From assembly GCA_038881895.1 (NCBI GenBank), contig JAVZOV010000003.1, positions 336,181 through 400,180 of the forward strand: DNA of 64,000 bases, given 5' to 3'. The DNA comes from Thermoprotei archaeon (GTDB taxonomy: Archaea; Thermoproteota; Thermoprotei; Gearchaeales; WAQG01). The stretch's first letter is position 1, and each line of letters starts with the position of its first letter. The notes under the pieces are model-generated. The model did no database searches. It was given only the letters and a program-made list of their open reading frames with translations, and was not told where the DNA came from. Both the position numbers and the translations under genes were made by a program. Below, in pieces: positions 1-8,799 of this stretch.

Positions 1-1
1 C

Positions 2-721
2 TCCAATTCAATTCCGGAACTTTATTTCAACGGAGGACTGATTGCAAAATTATACCTTCTATCGATCCCCCTGTGTGCTGTGGGATTCTTCAAGGATAAG
101 ATCTTGAGTACATGGTTGACGTTTACGTTTCTTGGTTCCATTTCAACGATACTATCACCAACTTTCTTATTGGGCGGAATACTCCCATGGAGATATATTC
201 TTCTATTAACCATTCCAATTTCCATGTATGCTAGCAATGGTATTGCAAAAGTGAGTAACGGAATTAAAAAGATATCCAATAAGTTGAAAGGTAAATCCGT
301 ACCATTTGCCTTCATTCTTATAATATTAATCAACATACCTACCGTCTCATTTCTTGGAGTTACAAATTGGCCACAGATCTATACATCCGAAAGCATAATA
401 CCCTCTAACATGATTCAGACATCTATACCGATCTACGACATTGAGCCAACCATAAACCTTCTAAAGAGAATAAATGGTAATACAACTCTATTGATTTATG
501 GAGATTTCGTAGGATGGGCATCGTATTATAGTAATGCCAACATAATTACCTTCGGAGGAACTTATGGAATTAAACCAACATTAAAGGATGCATTAAGCCT
601 GATAAAAGACAAGACCGATGTATACTTGCTTTATTGGGATGATGAGTCAGCTGGAAAGTTAGGGTTTAGAGTAATAGCTACGGATAATCATCTAAAATTA
701 TACAAATATTTTGGTGAATAA
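2..721 (+). CDS. Polytopic membrane protein, C-terminal part (cut by window start)
   Basis: The frame is open from base 2, so the start lies outside the window; 239 residues are visible. The first half has several hydrophobic stretches typical of membrane helices. A hydrophilic C-terminal domain of about 120 residues follows, with short motifs such as LLIYGDFVGW and VYLLYWDDE, and the protein ends KYFGE. A membrane bundle followed by an extracytoplasmic soluble domain is the layout of large GT-C/PMT-like proteins and related unknowns in archaeal surface-glycan loci. No catalytic motif is in view, so function is not assigned. A small membrane-protein frame and a GT2 gene follow directly, which suggests one operon. 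Confidence 0.6.
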   Translation, partial: SNSIPELYFNGGLIAKLYLLSIPLCAVGFFKDKILSTWLTFTFLGSISTILSPTFLLGGILPWRYILLLTIPISMYASNGIAKVSNGIKKISNKLKGKSVPFAFILIILINIPTVSFLGVTNWPQIYTSESIIPSNMIQTSIPIYDIEPTINLLKRINGNTTLLIYGDFVGWASYYSNANIITFGGTYGIKPTLKDALSLIKDKTDVYLLYWDDESAGKLGFRVIATDNHLKLYKYFGE

Positions 722-970
722 ATCATTAGAAAGATCAGGCTTAGACTTTCCCCTTCGAAAATCAAAAGGTATTTCAAGGAGAATCTTGGAACTCCATTCA
801 TCATCGGCTTTCAAGCTCTCCTGCTAGCTTGTGCAAGCCTACTAGCTCTTGGAAATTCGAGTTTAGCGAATGATGTTGCAGTGTATGCTTACTACCTACT
901 GGTCATCGGAGTCGTTCTGCAACTAATCTCATTTGTAAAGCATGGAAAGGAGCATGAGAATGAAAGGTAA
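722..970 (+). CDS. Small two-helix membrane protein, no standard start codon
   Basis: Directly after the TAA of the preceding gene, and in the same frame, runs an open frame of about 80 codons. It encodes a basic N-terminus (RKIRLRLSPSKIKRYF), two hydrophobic stretches (QALLLACASLLAL and AYYLLVIGVVLQLISF) and a charged tail (KHGKEHENER). This looks like a real small membrane protein. There is no ATG, GTG or TTG near the front, so translation would need ATC at 722 or ATT at 725. Otherwise the frame was once the tail of the upstream protein, cut off by the TAA. The end overlaps the next gene by about 11 bases. Function unknown. Confidence 0.45.
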   Translation: MIRKIRLRLSPSKIKRYFKENLGTPFIIGFQALLLACASLLALGNSSLANDVAVYAYYLLVIGVVLQLISFVKHGKEHENER

Positions 971-1682
971 TCCAAAGCTTTCAGTAATCCTACCGGCTTA
1001 CAATGAGGGAGATACCATTCAAGAGGCAATTGGGAAGATCGATCGTATCCTCAAGAATGTAAAGCTCGATTACGAGCTCATCGTGGTGGACGATGGAAGC
1101 TTGGACGATACTCGAATGAAAGCAGTTAACTATGCTAATAACAATGCTCACGTGAGGGTGATCGGCTATGGAAGGAACATGGGAAAGGGGTATGCCATGA
1201 AGACCGGGTTCGAGCATGCGAAGGGTGACTCGGTCATCTTTCTGGATAGCGATCTAGACATTGATCCGAGGCAGATCGTCCGTTATGTTGAGGCTTTGAG
1301 ATTTGGGGATGTGGTTGTAGCCTCCAAGTGGCATCCCCAGTCAAGGGTGGAGATGCCGTTGATGCGGAAGTTTCTAAGTTTCGGTTTTAATGCTTTGGTT
1401 AAGCTTTTAACTGGGATTAAGCTGAGGGACACTCAGACTGGACTTAAAGCGGTTAGAAGGAAAAGCCTAGAGAGGGTGTTTTCAAGGCTGGCAGTTAAGC
1501 GTTTCGCGTTCGATGTGGAGTTGCTGGCCCTTGCGAACCTTTATGGCTTAAAGGTTGTCGAGTTGCCGGTTGAAATTCGGCTTACACGTAAGCTCTTCAG
1601 CCTTAGGGAGGTATGGAGGATGTTCATAGACCTGCTTGGGATAGCGTACAGGCTAAGGGTTCTCAAATGGTATCAGCGTTAG
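960..1682 (+). CDS. GT2 glycosyltransferase, dolichyl-phosphate sugar synthase-like
   Basis: A GT-A fold family 2 glycosyltransferase of about 240 residues. Visible motifs in order are LSVILPAYNEGDTI, VVDDGSLDDT (nucleotide binding), GYGRNMGKGYAMKTG and FLDSDLDIDP (the DxD-type metal site), then KLRDTQTGLKAVRR. This order is typical of polyprenyl-phosphate mannose/glucose synthases, which charge the lipid carrier on the cytoplasmic face. No C-terminal membrane anchor is visible. I chose the ATG at 960 because aaaggag at 946-952 lies 7 bases upstream; the ATGs at 942 and 954 lack such a site. Donor and acceptor cannot be read from sequence. Confidence 0.85.
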   Translation: MKGNPKLSVILPAYNEGDTIQEAIGKIDRILKNVKLDYELIVVDDGSLDDTRMKAVNYANNNAHVRVIGYGRNMGKGYAMKTGFEHAKGDSVIFLDSDLDIDPRQIVRYVEALRFGDVVVASKWHPQSRVEMPLMRKFLSFGFNALVKLLTGIKLRDTQTGLKAVRRKSLERVFSRLAVKRFAFDVELLALANLYGLKVVELPVEIRLTRKLFSLREVWRMFIDLLGIAYRLRVLKWYQR

Positions 1683-1784
1683 GGGCAGCTTCTTTGGCCA
1701 GTGTTGATGCGAGTGAGCAGTTATGACTGAGCGCTGGCCGCGGCGTTTGCAGTTGTCCTGTCTGGAGACTTTTTTCAGCTTGAG

Positions 1785-2954
1785 GTGTGGAAGGTTTACG
1801 CCGTTCTCTGTATGATCTCCGTTGGGTTTGTGTTGGACCTGACTAATTATTACGGAGCTTTAATGTTCGGGTTAGGAATGTACTCGACTGTAATGGCGCA
1901 GAACGTGATATTCTCATGTTCAAGCCGTGTCTTGGGTTTGTTGTTCGCTTACTTAGGGCATGGTTTGGTTGGGGTTTCAGCAGGCTTCCTAGCTGGGGCT
2001 CTTCTCTGCCTTTCCTACTCCATGAGCATTGTGAAGGGTAAGTTAAAGGAGCCTTATGGCGTTTTCCCCTACGGGAAACTGCTTTCTTACAGCTTGCCCC
2101 TCTACGCTTATGGGCTTATCGGGCTTGGCTTAACATGGGCTGACCTGCTGGTTCTACAGTTGATGGCCGGAAGCCTTCCCCTCACCGGGGTTTACTACCT
2201 CGTCACAGCCAGCACCAATGTTCTAAGCGTCCTTTGGAGCCCCATAGCTTCAGCCCTCTTCCCAGCCATGTCGGCGCATGGAAGCGCCAATTCTCTGGGG
2301 TTGAAGGAGGCTGTTGAGCAATCCCTGAGGGTGATCACGGCGCTGGTAATGCCAATTAGCATGGCTTTGGTCTCGGCATCTGCAACGGCTATAGCAATCG
2401 CATATGGAGAGGACTATCTGCCGGGCGCCCTACCATTTTCCCTTGTGGCTGCAGTTGCCGTTTTTGCGGCTTACTCATCAATTTTCACAACGCTACTTCA
2501 ATCTGTTGGAAAAACTCTGGAGGTAGCCTATATTGGAGGCCTTTCCATGCTGTCAGGCATCAGCCTAGCCTTAATCCTCGTAAAATACTTTAACTTGATT
2601 GGAGTAGCCCTAGGCAGAATACTGATGACCCTGACGGCATTCGCGTTGAGCTACAGGTTTGCAAGGAAAATTGTAAACTTCACGTTTGACGGGTATTCCA
2701 TTAAGCGATCTCTAATGGTTACGCTGTGTACAGCGCCAATCTTGCTTGGAATGGACGCCTTAATGAGGGTTCAACATCTACAATTGGTTTACACAGCCAT
2801 TGTGGATGTAGCATTATTCGTAACGTTAGGAGTGGCAAGCTTGCTCTTTTGGAAACCACTAACCCTCAGTGATGTTGAGGTCATCGAAAAGGCTATGCCG
2901 CCAAGCCTGGGCAAGGTGCTCTCTTTACTGAGGTGCGGCGCTAAGCAGGGATGA
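1785..2954 (+). CDS. Wzx/MATE-like polysaccharide flippase, 5'-truncated
   Basis: A 389-residue, almost wholly hydrophobic protein related to the intact flippase at 31691-33148. Matching stretches include TNYYGALMFG against TSYYGALMYG and SVLWSPIASALFPAMS against SILWTPLSSALFPTFS. The match begins at about residue 145 of the intact protein, so roughly the first 110-145 residues are missing. The matching frame extends upstream of the GTG at 1785 as far as a TGA at 1728. The frame before that reads ASLASVDASEQL, possibly a shifted remnant of the missing part. It probably no longer works as a full flippase of lipid-linked glycans, although the shortened protein could still be made. Confidence 0.65.
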   Translation: MWKVYAVLCMISVGFVLDLTNYYGALMFGLGMYSTVMAQNVIFSCSSRVLGLLFAYLGHGLVGVSAGFLAGALLCLSYSMSIVKGKLKEPYGVFPYGKLLSYSLPLYAYGLIGLGLTWADLLVLQLMAGSLPLTGVYYLVTASTNVLSVLWSPIASALFPAMSAHGSANSLGLKEAVEQSLRVITALVMPISMALVSASATAIAIAYGEDYLPGALPFSLVAAVAVFAAYSSIFTTLLQSVGKTLEVAYIGGLSMLSGISLALILVKYFNLIGVALGRILMTLTAFALSYRFARKIVNFTFDGYSIKRSLMVTLCTAPILLGMDALMRVQHLQLVYTAIVDVALFVTLGVASLLFWKPLTLSDVEVIEKAMPPSLGKVLSLLRCGAKQG

Positions 2955-2957
2955 AAA

Positions 2958-4055
2958 GTGGAAACTTTAAAAATTCTTATATTTAATTGGCGCTGCTGGC
3001 TTAACCCCGAGGCTGGCGGGGCTGAGGTTTTCACCTACGAAGTTGCTAAAAGGTGGGTTGAGGCCGGGCACGACGTTACGCTGTTTACCTCCGAGTTCCC
3101 GAACTGCGTGAAGGAGGAGGTCATGGATGGGGTTAGAGTTGTTAGGGACGGTGGAAAGTACTCGGTTTACTGGAAAGCTAAAAAGTACTACAAGAAGCGC
3201 TTCTCGAAGGAGGGTTACCACGTCGTAGTCGACGAGATTAATACTAGGCCCTTCCTTACGCCTAAGTTCGTGAATAATGGGGAGAAAGTCGTCGCCTTAA
3301 TTCACCAGCTGGCCAAGGAGTACTGGTTTTACGAGGCCCCTTTCCCGATAAGTTACATTGGTTGCCATTTCCTTGAGAAAGGATGGTTGAGAAGTTATGT
3401 CGACGTGCCGACGGTTACCGTCTCTGAAAGCACAAGGCGGGATTTGCTAGATTTAGGGTTTAAGGAAGTTTTTGTTGTTCCTGAAGGAGTAAACTTCAAG
3501 CCTTTAAGCGAAGTTCCAGAGAAGGAGAGCCATCCCGCTGTTGTTTACGTTGGACGTTTGAAGAAGGCTAAGCGTCCAGACCATGCCATTAAGGCTTTTA
3601 AAATCGTTAAGGAGAAAATGCCAGAAGCCGAATTGTGGGTTGTAGGTGATGGCTACTTTAGGAGGGCTTTAGAGAGGATGGCTTCTGATGGTGTCAGGTT
3701 CTTTGGTTTTGTTAGCGATGTTGTTAAGCGTGACTTGGTTAGGCGGGCTTGGGTTTTGGTTAATCCAAGTATCCGTGAAGGTTGGGGCTTAAATGTTGTT
3801 GAGGCTAATGCGCTTGGAACACCTTGTGTGGCTTATGATGTGGCTGGCTTAAGGGACAGCGTTAAAAATGGCAAAACAGGGTTACTGGCTAAGGACGGCG
3901 ACATTAAAGATTTAGCAGAAAAAATCACTAATATTTTAGAGGATGACGAGTTAAGGAAGACGCTGAGCAAGAACGCATTAGAATATGCGAAGCAGTTCAG
4001 CTGGGACAAAACAGCGGAAGAGTTCATGAAAATTATTGAGGAGGCAAGATCTTAA
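2958..4055 (+). CDS. GT4 family glycosyltransferase
   Basis: A retaining GT-B glycosyltransferase of 365 residues. The N-terminal acceptor half has the glycine-rich loop NPEAGGAEVF. The C-terminal donor half has VVYVGRLKKAKRPDHAI, a VVGDG strand and the donor-binding E-x7-E region IREGWGLNVVEANALGTP. It would add a sugar to a lipid-linked or other surface-glycan acceptor at the cytoplasmic face. The start is GTG at 2958, three bases after the truncated flippase. Its stop overlaps the ATG of the next gene by one base (TAATG), indicating translational coupling. The exact sugar is unknown. Confidence 0.88.
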   Translation: METLKILIFNWRCWLNPEAGGAEVFTYEVAKRWVEAGHDVTLFTSEFPNCVKEEVMDGVRVVRDGGKYSVYWKAKKYYKKRFSKEGYHVVVDEINTRPFLTPKFVNNGEKVVALIHQLAKEYWFYEAPFPISYIGCHFLEKGWLRSYVDVPTVTVSESTRRDLLDLGFKEVFVVPEGVNFKPLSEVPEKESHPAVVYVGRLKKAKRPDHAIKAFKIVKEKMPEAELWVVGDGYFRRALERMASDGVRFFGFVSDVVKRDLVRRAWVLVNPSIREGWGLNVVEANALGTPCVAYDVAGLRDSVKNGKTGLLAKDGDIKDLAEKITNILEDDELRKTLSKNALEYAKQFSWDKTAEEFMKIIEEARS

Positions 4056-5101
4056 TGAAAATACTTGTCACCGGCGGAGCAGGCTTCATAGGATCCCATG
4101 TAGCGGAGCACTACGCAAAAGAAGGGAACGAAGTTGTAGTCTTTGATAACCTCTCCAGAGCCAGAGTTCTCGGGAAAAGCGTAGGAGATCCACTTTACAA
4201 TTGGAATTACTTGAAAAAGAGCTACACCAACGTCACCTTGGTTAGGGGGGACGTAAGGAACTTTGAGGAAGTTAGGGCCAACTCGAAGGGTGTGGATGTA
4301 ATAGTACACGCGGCAGCTCAGGTGGCGGTTACCACTTCCCTAAGCGATCCTAGGACGGATTTTGAGGTCAACGCCTTGGGCACGTTTAACGTCCTTGAGG
4401 CTGCCCGCCTAAACAACGCTTCCATGGTCTTTCTCAGCACGAACAAGGTTTACGGGGAAAACGTTAACAAGATTCCGGTAAAAGAGGAGGGGAAACGTTA
4501 TTGCTTTGCTGATGAGAGGTATAGAAACGGCCTACCTGAAACTTTCCCAGTGGACCTGTGCGGGCATAGCCCTTACGGTTGCTCAAAGTTATCCGCTGAC
4601 ATCTACGTTCAAGACTATGCCCATACATACGGGCTGAAGACAGGAGTGTTCCGCCTATCCTGCATTTACGGTGAAAGGCAGTTCGGCGTAGAAGACCAAG
4701 GTTGGCTATCTTGGTTTGTGATAGCGACCTTGACGGATAGGCCCATAACAATATACGGCGATGGTAAACAGGTAAGGGACGTGCTTTACGTAGGCGATTT
4801 AATCGAGGCGTTCGACAAGTTCCTAAATTCAAACCTTAAGCATGAGGTGTTTAACGTTGGCGGAGGCCCGAAGAACACCGTTTCGTTGCTTGAACTCCTC
4901 GACCTTCTTAAGGACTTAACGGGTAAGCATCCTAAGGTATCCTTCGCTGATTGGAGGCCGGCGGATCAGAAAGTCTACGTATCGGATATATCTAAGGCTG
5001 AAAGGCTTCTTAAGTGGTCACCTAAAGTAGATCCAAGGATAGGTATTAAGCGAATGATAAAATGGATTTCGGGGAATTTGGCACTTTTTAGGCAGAGATA
5101 A
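4055..5101 (+). CDS. NAD-dependent nucleotide-sugar epimerase, CDP-paratose 2-epimerase-like
   Basis: An extended short-chain dehydrogenase/epimerase of 348 residues. It has the NAD-binding GGAGFIGSHVAE near the N-terminus, the active-site region FLSTNKVYGE, and the catalytic YxxxK as SPYGCSKLSA. The signature DQGWLSWF followed by ITIYGDGKQVRDVLYV is characteristic of the CDP-tyvelose/CDP-paratose 2-epimerase branch (RfbE type) rather than of GalE. The partner genes for CDP-3,6-dideoxyhexoses are not in this window, so the true substrate may be another nucleotide sugar. It is coupled to the upstream GT4 and 18 bases before a second epimerase. Confidence 0.8.
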   Translation: MKILVTGGAGFIGSHVAEHYAKEGNEVVVFDNLSRARVLGKSVGDPLYNWNYLKKSYTNVTLVRGDVRNFEEVRANSKGVDVIVHAAAQVAVTTSLSDPRTDFEVNALGTFNVLEAARLNNASMVFLSTNKVYGENVNKIPVKEEGKRYCFADERYRNGLPETFPVDLCGHSPYGCSKLSADIYVQDYAHTYGLKTGVFRLSCIYGERQFGVEDQGWLSWFVIATLTDRPITIYGDGKQVRDVLYVGDLIEAFDKFLNSNLKHEVFNVGGGPKNTVSLLELLDLLKDLTGKHPKVSFADWRPADQKVYVSDISKAERLLKWSPKVDPRIGIKRMIKWISGNLALFRQR

Positions 5102-5119
5102 TTTAGAGGCGAATTTGAG

Positions 5120-6058
5120 ATGAAAGTTTTAGTCACAGGCGGTGCCGGATTCATAGGTAGTCATATAGTTGACCTCTTACTCAAAAAAGGATATGAAGTA
5201 TATATCATCGATGATCTCTCCACAGGAAGGAGATCCAATGTACCTAACGGAGCTCACCTTGAAGTTAAATCCATAACTGAAATATCAGGTGACGATGTGA
5301 AGGGCTTTGATGCAGTCATACACTGTGCAGCCCAGGTTTCAACATTTAAGTCGATAGACTATCCTGAGGAGGACTTCAAGAGGAATGCATTGGGAACATT
5401 TAGGGTTCTTGAAGCCTTGCGAAAGCACAATACCAATGCCCTTTTCATTTACACAAGCAGTCGGAGCGTTCATGGTAATATACCCGCACCATATATAGCC
5501 GATGAATCCTGGCCGTATAACCCTTCAACCTTCTATAATGTTCACAAGATATACGGGGAGATGCTTTGCAAAATATACGGTGAGCTTTATGGAATCAATT
5601 ACGTGATACTTAGACCTAGCAATGTATATGGGCCCAGACAGCCATACTGGGTGGGAGGCTGGTATAATTTCATAGCGTTTTGGATAAAGCTTGCCCTTGA
5701 GGGAAAGCCTATTCCTATTTACGGAACAGGAGAGCAGATTCGAGACTACACGTACGTTGAAGATACTGCCAGAGCCTATCTTCTCGCCTTAGAGAATCGA
5801 GATGCTGCGCGAGAAACTTTCCTCTTGCCAACAGGAAGAGGAGTAAGCTTAAATCAATTAGCTGACCTAGTTCTTTACTTTACTAAAGCTAATGCTGGTA
5901 AGGAATATCTTTCACCTCGCAAGGGGGACATAGCCCGTTTCGTGGGAAGTTACAGGAAAGCTAAGGATATATTGGGATGGGAGCCAAAAGTAAGTCTTGA
6001 AGAAGGACTAAAAAAAGAAATTGAATGGGTAAAAAATGAGCTTGCTGACACGTTATAG
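5120..6058 (+). CDS. NAD-dependent sugar epimerase/dehydratase
   Basis: An extended SDR of 312 residues with GGAGFIGSHIVD at the N-terminus, the serine region YTSSRSVHG, and a YNVHK catalytic tyrosine-lysine pair. LRPSNVYGPRQP and PIPIYGTGEQIRDYTYV are usual in GalE/WcaG-type enzymes. The C-terminus has LGWEPKVSLEEGLKKEIEW. It probably interconverts a nucleotide sugar for the surrounding transferases. It is a distant relative of the gene just upstream rather than a recent copy. The 96-base spacer after it contains one of the recurrent TAGCGCGC motifs. Confidence 0.82.
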   Translation: MKVLVTGGAGFIGSHIVDLLLKKGYEVYIIDDLSTGRRSNVPNGAHLEVKSITEISGDDVKGFDAVIHCAAQVSTFKSIDYPEEDFKRNALGTFRVLEALRKHNTNALFIYTSSRSVHGNIPAPYIADESWPYNPSTFYNVHKIYGEMLCKIYGELYGINYVILRPSNVYGPRQPYWVGGWYNFIAFWIKLALEGKPIPIYGTGEQIRDYTYVEDTARAYLLALENRDAARETFLLPTGRGVSLNQLADLVLYFTKANAGKEYLSPRKGDIARFVGSYRKAKDILGWEPKVSLEEGLKKEIEWVKNELADTL

Positions 6059-6154
6059 CGCGCGGAAATGGTGCTGAATTGGACGCCCTAAAGTAAGCCC
6101 TGTCAAAGTGTAAAAAGTTCATCAAAACTAGGTCTCGAATAAATCTCTCCAGCG

Positions 6155-7162
6155 ATGAAAGTATTACTTCTGGGCTCACACATGAACTATAATTTAGAGC
6201 ATTACGTTTACATGAACCTAGTTAGGCTTGGCCATGACGTGAGGTTTTACGGCTACAAGGAGAAGCTGAGAAGGTTGGCAAACCCCGTTAGAATGACAAT
6301 CACGAGATCAAAGATGGCTCGAGATATAGCAAACATGCTTTGGCTTAATAAGGTAAATGAGGATATAAAAGAGGTAGCTGAGAAATTTCGCCCGGATCTT
6401 GTTTTGTCGATAAAGGGGGAGGTAGTAAAACCTAGCACTGTAGAGTGGATTAAAAGAGAGCTTAACGCAAAGACTGCCTTATGGTACCCTGATGATCCAA
6501 GATTCTTTAACAGCTTAGTCAGATACATTGCATCAACCTACGATTACGTTTTCACAGCATCCGAGAGAATTATTCCGGCGTATAAGGAATTTGGATGTAG
6601 AAATGTCCATTTCCTTCCATTTGCATGCGAGCCAACAGTGCACAAAAAGGTGAAACTCAACGAGGAAGAAAGGAGGAAGTATGAAGCTGATATTGTCTTC
6701 GTTGGAACATATACACGAAGAAGGGCTAAGCTCATTAATGCGCTAGAAAATGCCGGCATAATGGTTAAGGTTTACGGGCCCTACTGGAAGTATTTCAAGT
6801 GCGGAGATAACGTAGATGATGGGATCTACGGCCCTGAGATGGTAAAGGCCTTTAATGCAGCTAAGATTGTGCTTAATGTACACGTAAAGGACGATGTACC
6901 TTATAAAGTCAACATGAGAGCATTTGAGGCTACTGGTAGCGGTTCCTTTCTCTTAACTGACAAAACCGATGGAATTGAGAAAATGTTTGATTTGAATGAA
7001 GAAGTTGCAGCGTATGAAGGTGGGAAAGATCTTGTCGAGCTGGCTAAGTATTACATAGACTCTAATGATGAAAGGGAAGAAATCGCATATAAAGCACAGG
7101 AGAAAGCTTACAGAAAACACACTTACGGGAACCGCGTTAATAGGATTTTGGAGGTAATCTGA
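6155..7162 (+). CDS. CgeB-like glycosyltransferase (GT-B)
   Basis: A 335-residue protein of the CgeB/Glyco_trans_1_2 type. The N-terminus (VLLLGSHMNYNLEHYVY) is a Rossmann-like start. LWYPDDPRFF and VFTASERIIPAYKEFG are typical of the acceptor half. ADIVFVGTYTRRRAKLI opens the donor half, and MRAFEATGSGSFLLTD followed by GKDLVELAKYYI closes it. These proteins are predicted cytoplasmic glycosyltransferases; the specific reaction is unknown. ATG at 6155 is the first in-frame start. Spacers on both sides carry a TAGCGCGC motif (6056 and, inverted, 7166). Confidence 0.75.
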   Translation: MKVLLLGSHMNYNLEHYVYMNLVRLGHDVRFYGYKEKLRRLANPVRMTITRSKMARDIANMLWLNKVNEDIKEVAEKFRPDLVLSIKGEVVKPSTVEWIKRELNAKTALWYPDDPRFFNSLVRYIASTYDYVFTASERIIPAYKEFGCRNVHFLPFACEPTVHKKVKLNEEERRKYEADIVFVGTYTRRRAKLINALENAGIMVKVYGPYWKYFKCGDNVDDGIYGPEMVKAFNAAKIVLNVHVKDDVPYKVNMRAFEATGSGSFLLTDKTDGIEKMFDLNEEVAAYEGGKDLVELAKYYIDSNDEREEIAYKAQEKAYRKHTYGNRVNRILEVI

Positions 7163-7264
7163 TGGGCGCGCTATATATTAGGTATACTAATCACGAAACT
7201 CATTGAAGCCGTAGGCTTAGCGATTGGATCATGCATGCGAATTAAAAGTTCATCCTGAAACATT

Positions 7265-8428
7265 ATGAAAGTAGCCTTACTCGTTGATGAGCTTCCAACC
7301 AGTAGCGCTCCTAAGATAGTAGGTGAAGAAGCATACCACCTAGAGAGGCTTGGCGTTAAGTGTGACGTATATGTGCTTAAGTACAAGGTCTCGGAGATCC
7401 CTCCAGTTCATGCTGAGAGCATCAATCTTAAACATCTGGATGAGAATCTAGGCCTCCTACGGAAGATATGTGAATGGAGAGTTCCTTCCTTTTCCTTCTT
7501 TTCGCTGTATCACATTGCTTACCCCTGCATACTTTCCGGAAAAGCAAGCAAAGTACTGGCTAAATATGATGTAGTTATATCACACTTTGGTTCAACTTTA
7601 CTTACATCTAGGCTATCTCTTAAAAGAACGATGAAGGCTTTCTATTGTTGGGATCCACTCTCATATATTTTTGAGAAAGCATATATGGAGAGTTGGTCGA
7701 AAGTTAAACGAAAAGTGCTGTCATCTATAGGCTCTCACCTTGACAAGTGGTTACTTTCAAAATTTGATATGATAATTCTTCCATCAAAATTCCACCTTCA
7801 AAGAATTATGAACTTTAACATCAATAAACCCATTAGAGTAGTATATCCTGGAACAGATGTTACAAGAAGCATACCCAAGGAAAGAGGAGATTACCTCTTA
7901 GCAGTGGCACGTTGGGAGAGAGGTAAAAATCCATTTTTCTTTATCAAGATAGCTATTAAGCTCAAGAGGGACTTCAGTAAAAATTTCAAAATTATTATGG
8001 TTGGACCATGGAGTTCGCATATTACTCTAGAGGAATTTCGAAAAAGTGCTAAGAAAGCAGATGTTTTTGATGTCTTCAAAATTGTAGGGCCGAAATATGG
8101 GTCAGAACTTAAGGAACTTTACATCAAAGCCAGATGTTTGATACATGCTAAGACCGAAGCATTTGGCTTTACTGGTTTAGAAGCAGCTGCTCATGGATGT
8201 CCCATAATATTTCCTAAAGGATCGGGGGTTACAGAATTGTTCATACATGGCGAACATGGATACTTTCCTAAAGAAGGAGTCACGGAAGAATATGCCGAAT
8301 ACATAAGTAGGCTCCTAGATGATGAAAGACTTGCTTGGAAAATGGGATATGAGGCTTGGAATGTGGCCAAGAATTACACATGGGAAAATCACGCTAGGCA
8401 GTTAGAAGATGTAATTAAGCGATACTGA
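7265..8428 (+). CDS. GT4 family glycosyltransferase
   Basis: A 387-residue GT-B glycosyltransferase. The N-terminal half carries VALLVDELPTSSAPKIVGEE and a DMIILPSKFHLQRIM segment. The donor half begins at RGDYLLAVARWERGKNP and contains KTEAFGFTGLEAAAHGCPI, the conserved E-x7-E donor-binding region, then GVTELF. It would extend the surface glycan. The 102-base gap before it contains no other gene. Eighteen bases after its stop begins a broken FkbM methyltransferase. Confidence 0.85.
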   Translation: MKVALLVDELPTSSAPKIVGEEAYHLERLGVKCDVYVLKYKVSEIPPVHAESINLKHLDENLGLLRKICEWRVPSFSFFSLYHIAYPCILSGKASKVLAKYDVVISHFGSTLLTSRLSLKRTMKAFYCWDPLSYIFEKAYMESWSKVKRKVLSSIGSHLDKWLLSKFDMIILPSKFHLQRIMNFNINKPIRVVYPGTDVTRSIPKERGDYLLAVARWERGKNPFFFIKIAIKLKRDFSKNFKIIMVGPWSSHITLEEFRKSAKKADVFDVFKIVGPKYGSELKELYIKARCLIHAKTEAFGFTGLEAAAHGCPIIFPKGSGVTELFIHGEHGYFPKEGVTEEYAEYISRLLDDERLAWKMGYEAWNVAKNYTWENHARQLEDVIKRY

Positions 8429-8446
8429 GAGCATCAACAGCGCGCT

Positions 8447-8794
8447 ATGAAGACGACATTAAAGTTTAAGGGACTGAAGTTTGTAGTCCCAATAGAGACT
8501 GAAAGTTTCTGGCCTTACTACGGAATATGTTTTGTAGGCGAATACGCCCCGATCCTAAGCAACATTAAAAGGTCGGACATTGTCTTGGACGCTGGAGCGA
8601 ACGCCGGCATATTTACTTTACTTGCAAGCAAAAAGGCGAAGAAGATCATCGCCGTAGAGCCAGACCCTGAGAATTTCAGTTATCTCGTTAAGATCATCTA
8701 TTTGAACGGTGTCAAAAACGTTGTTTCTATAAGGGAGGCATTATCAGACTACGTTGGAAAAGGTTATCTTTCTGGGAAAGGGCTTTCAGCCTAG
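8447..8794 (+). pseudogene. FkbM-type SAM methyltransferase, N-terminal remnant
   Basis: The first ~105 residues are a good FkbM methyltransferase N-terminus: DIVLDAGANAGIFTLLASKK is SAM motif I, followed by IIAVEPDPENFSYL and REALSDYVGKGYLSGKG. FkbM domains normally need roughly 100 further residues carrying the rest of the fold. Here the frame ends at LSA and a different sequence takes over, so the gene is 3'-truncated. The ATG at 8447 lies within a GCGCGCTA spacer motif. The product would have O-methylated a sugar hydroxyl. Confidence 0.65.
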
Positions 8795-8799
8795 AAATG

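Noticed and set aside
7163..7264. Promoter with short palindrome before the GT4 gene at 7265
   Set aside because: Only the TAGCGCGC motif stood out; no clear TATA box at a usable distance.
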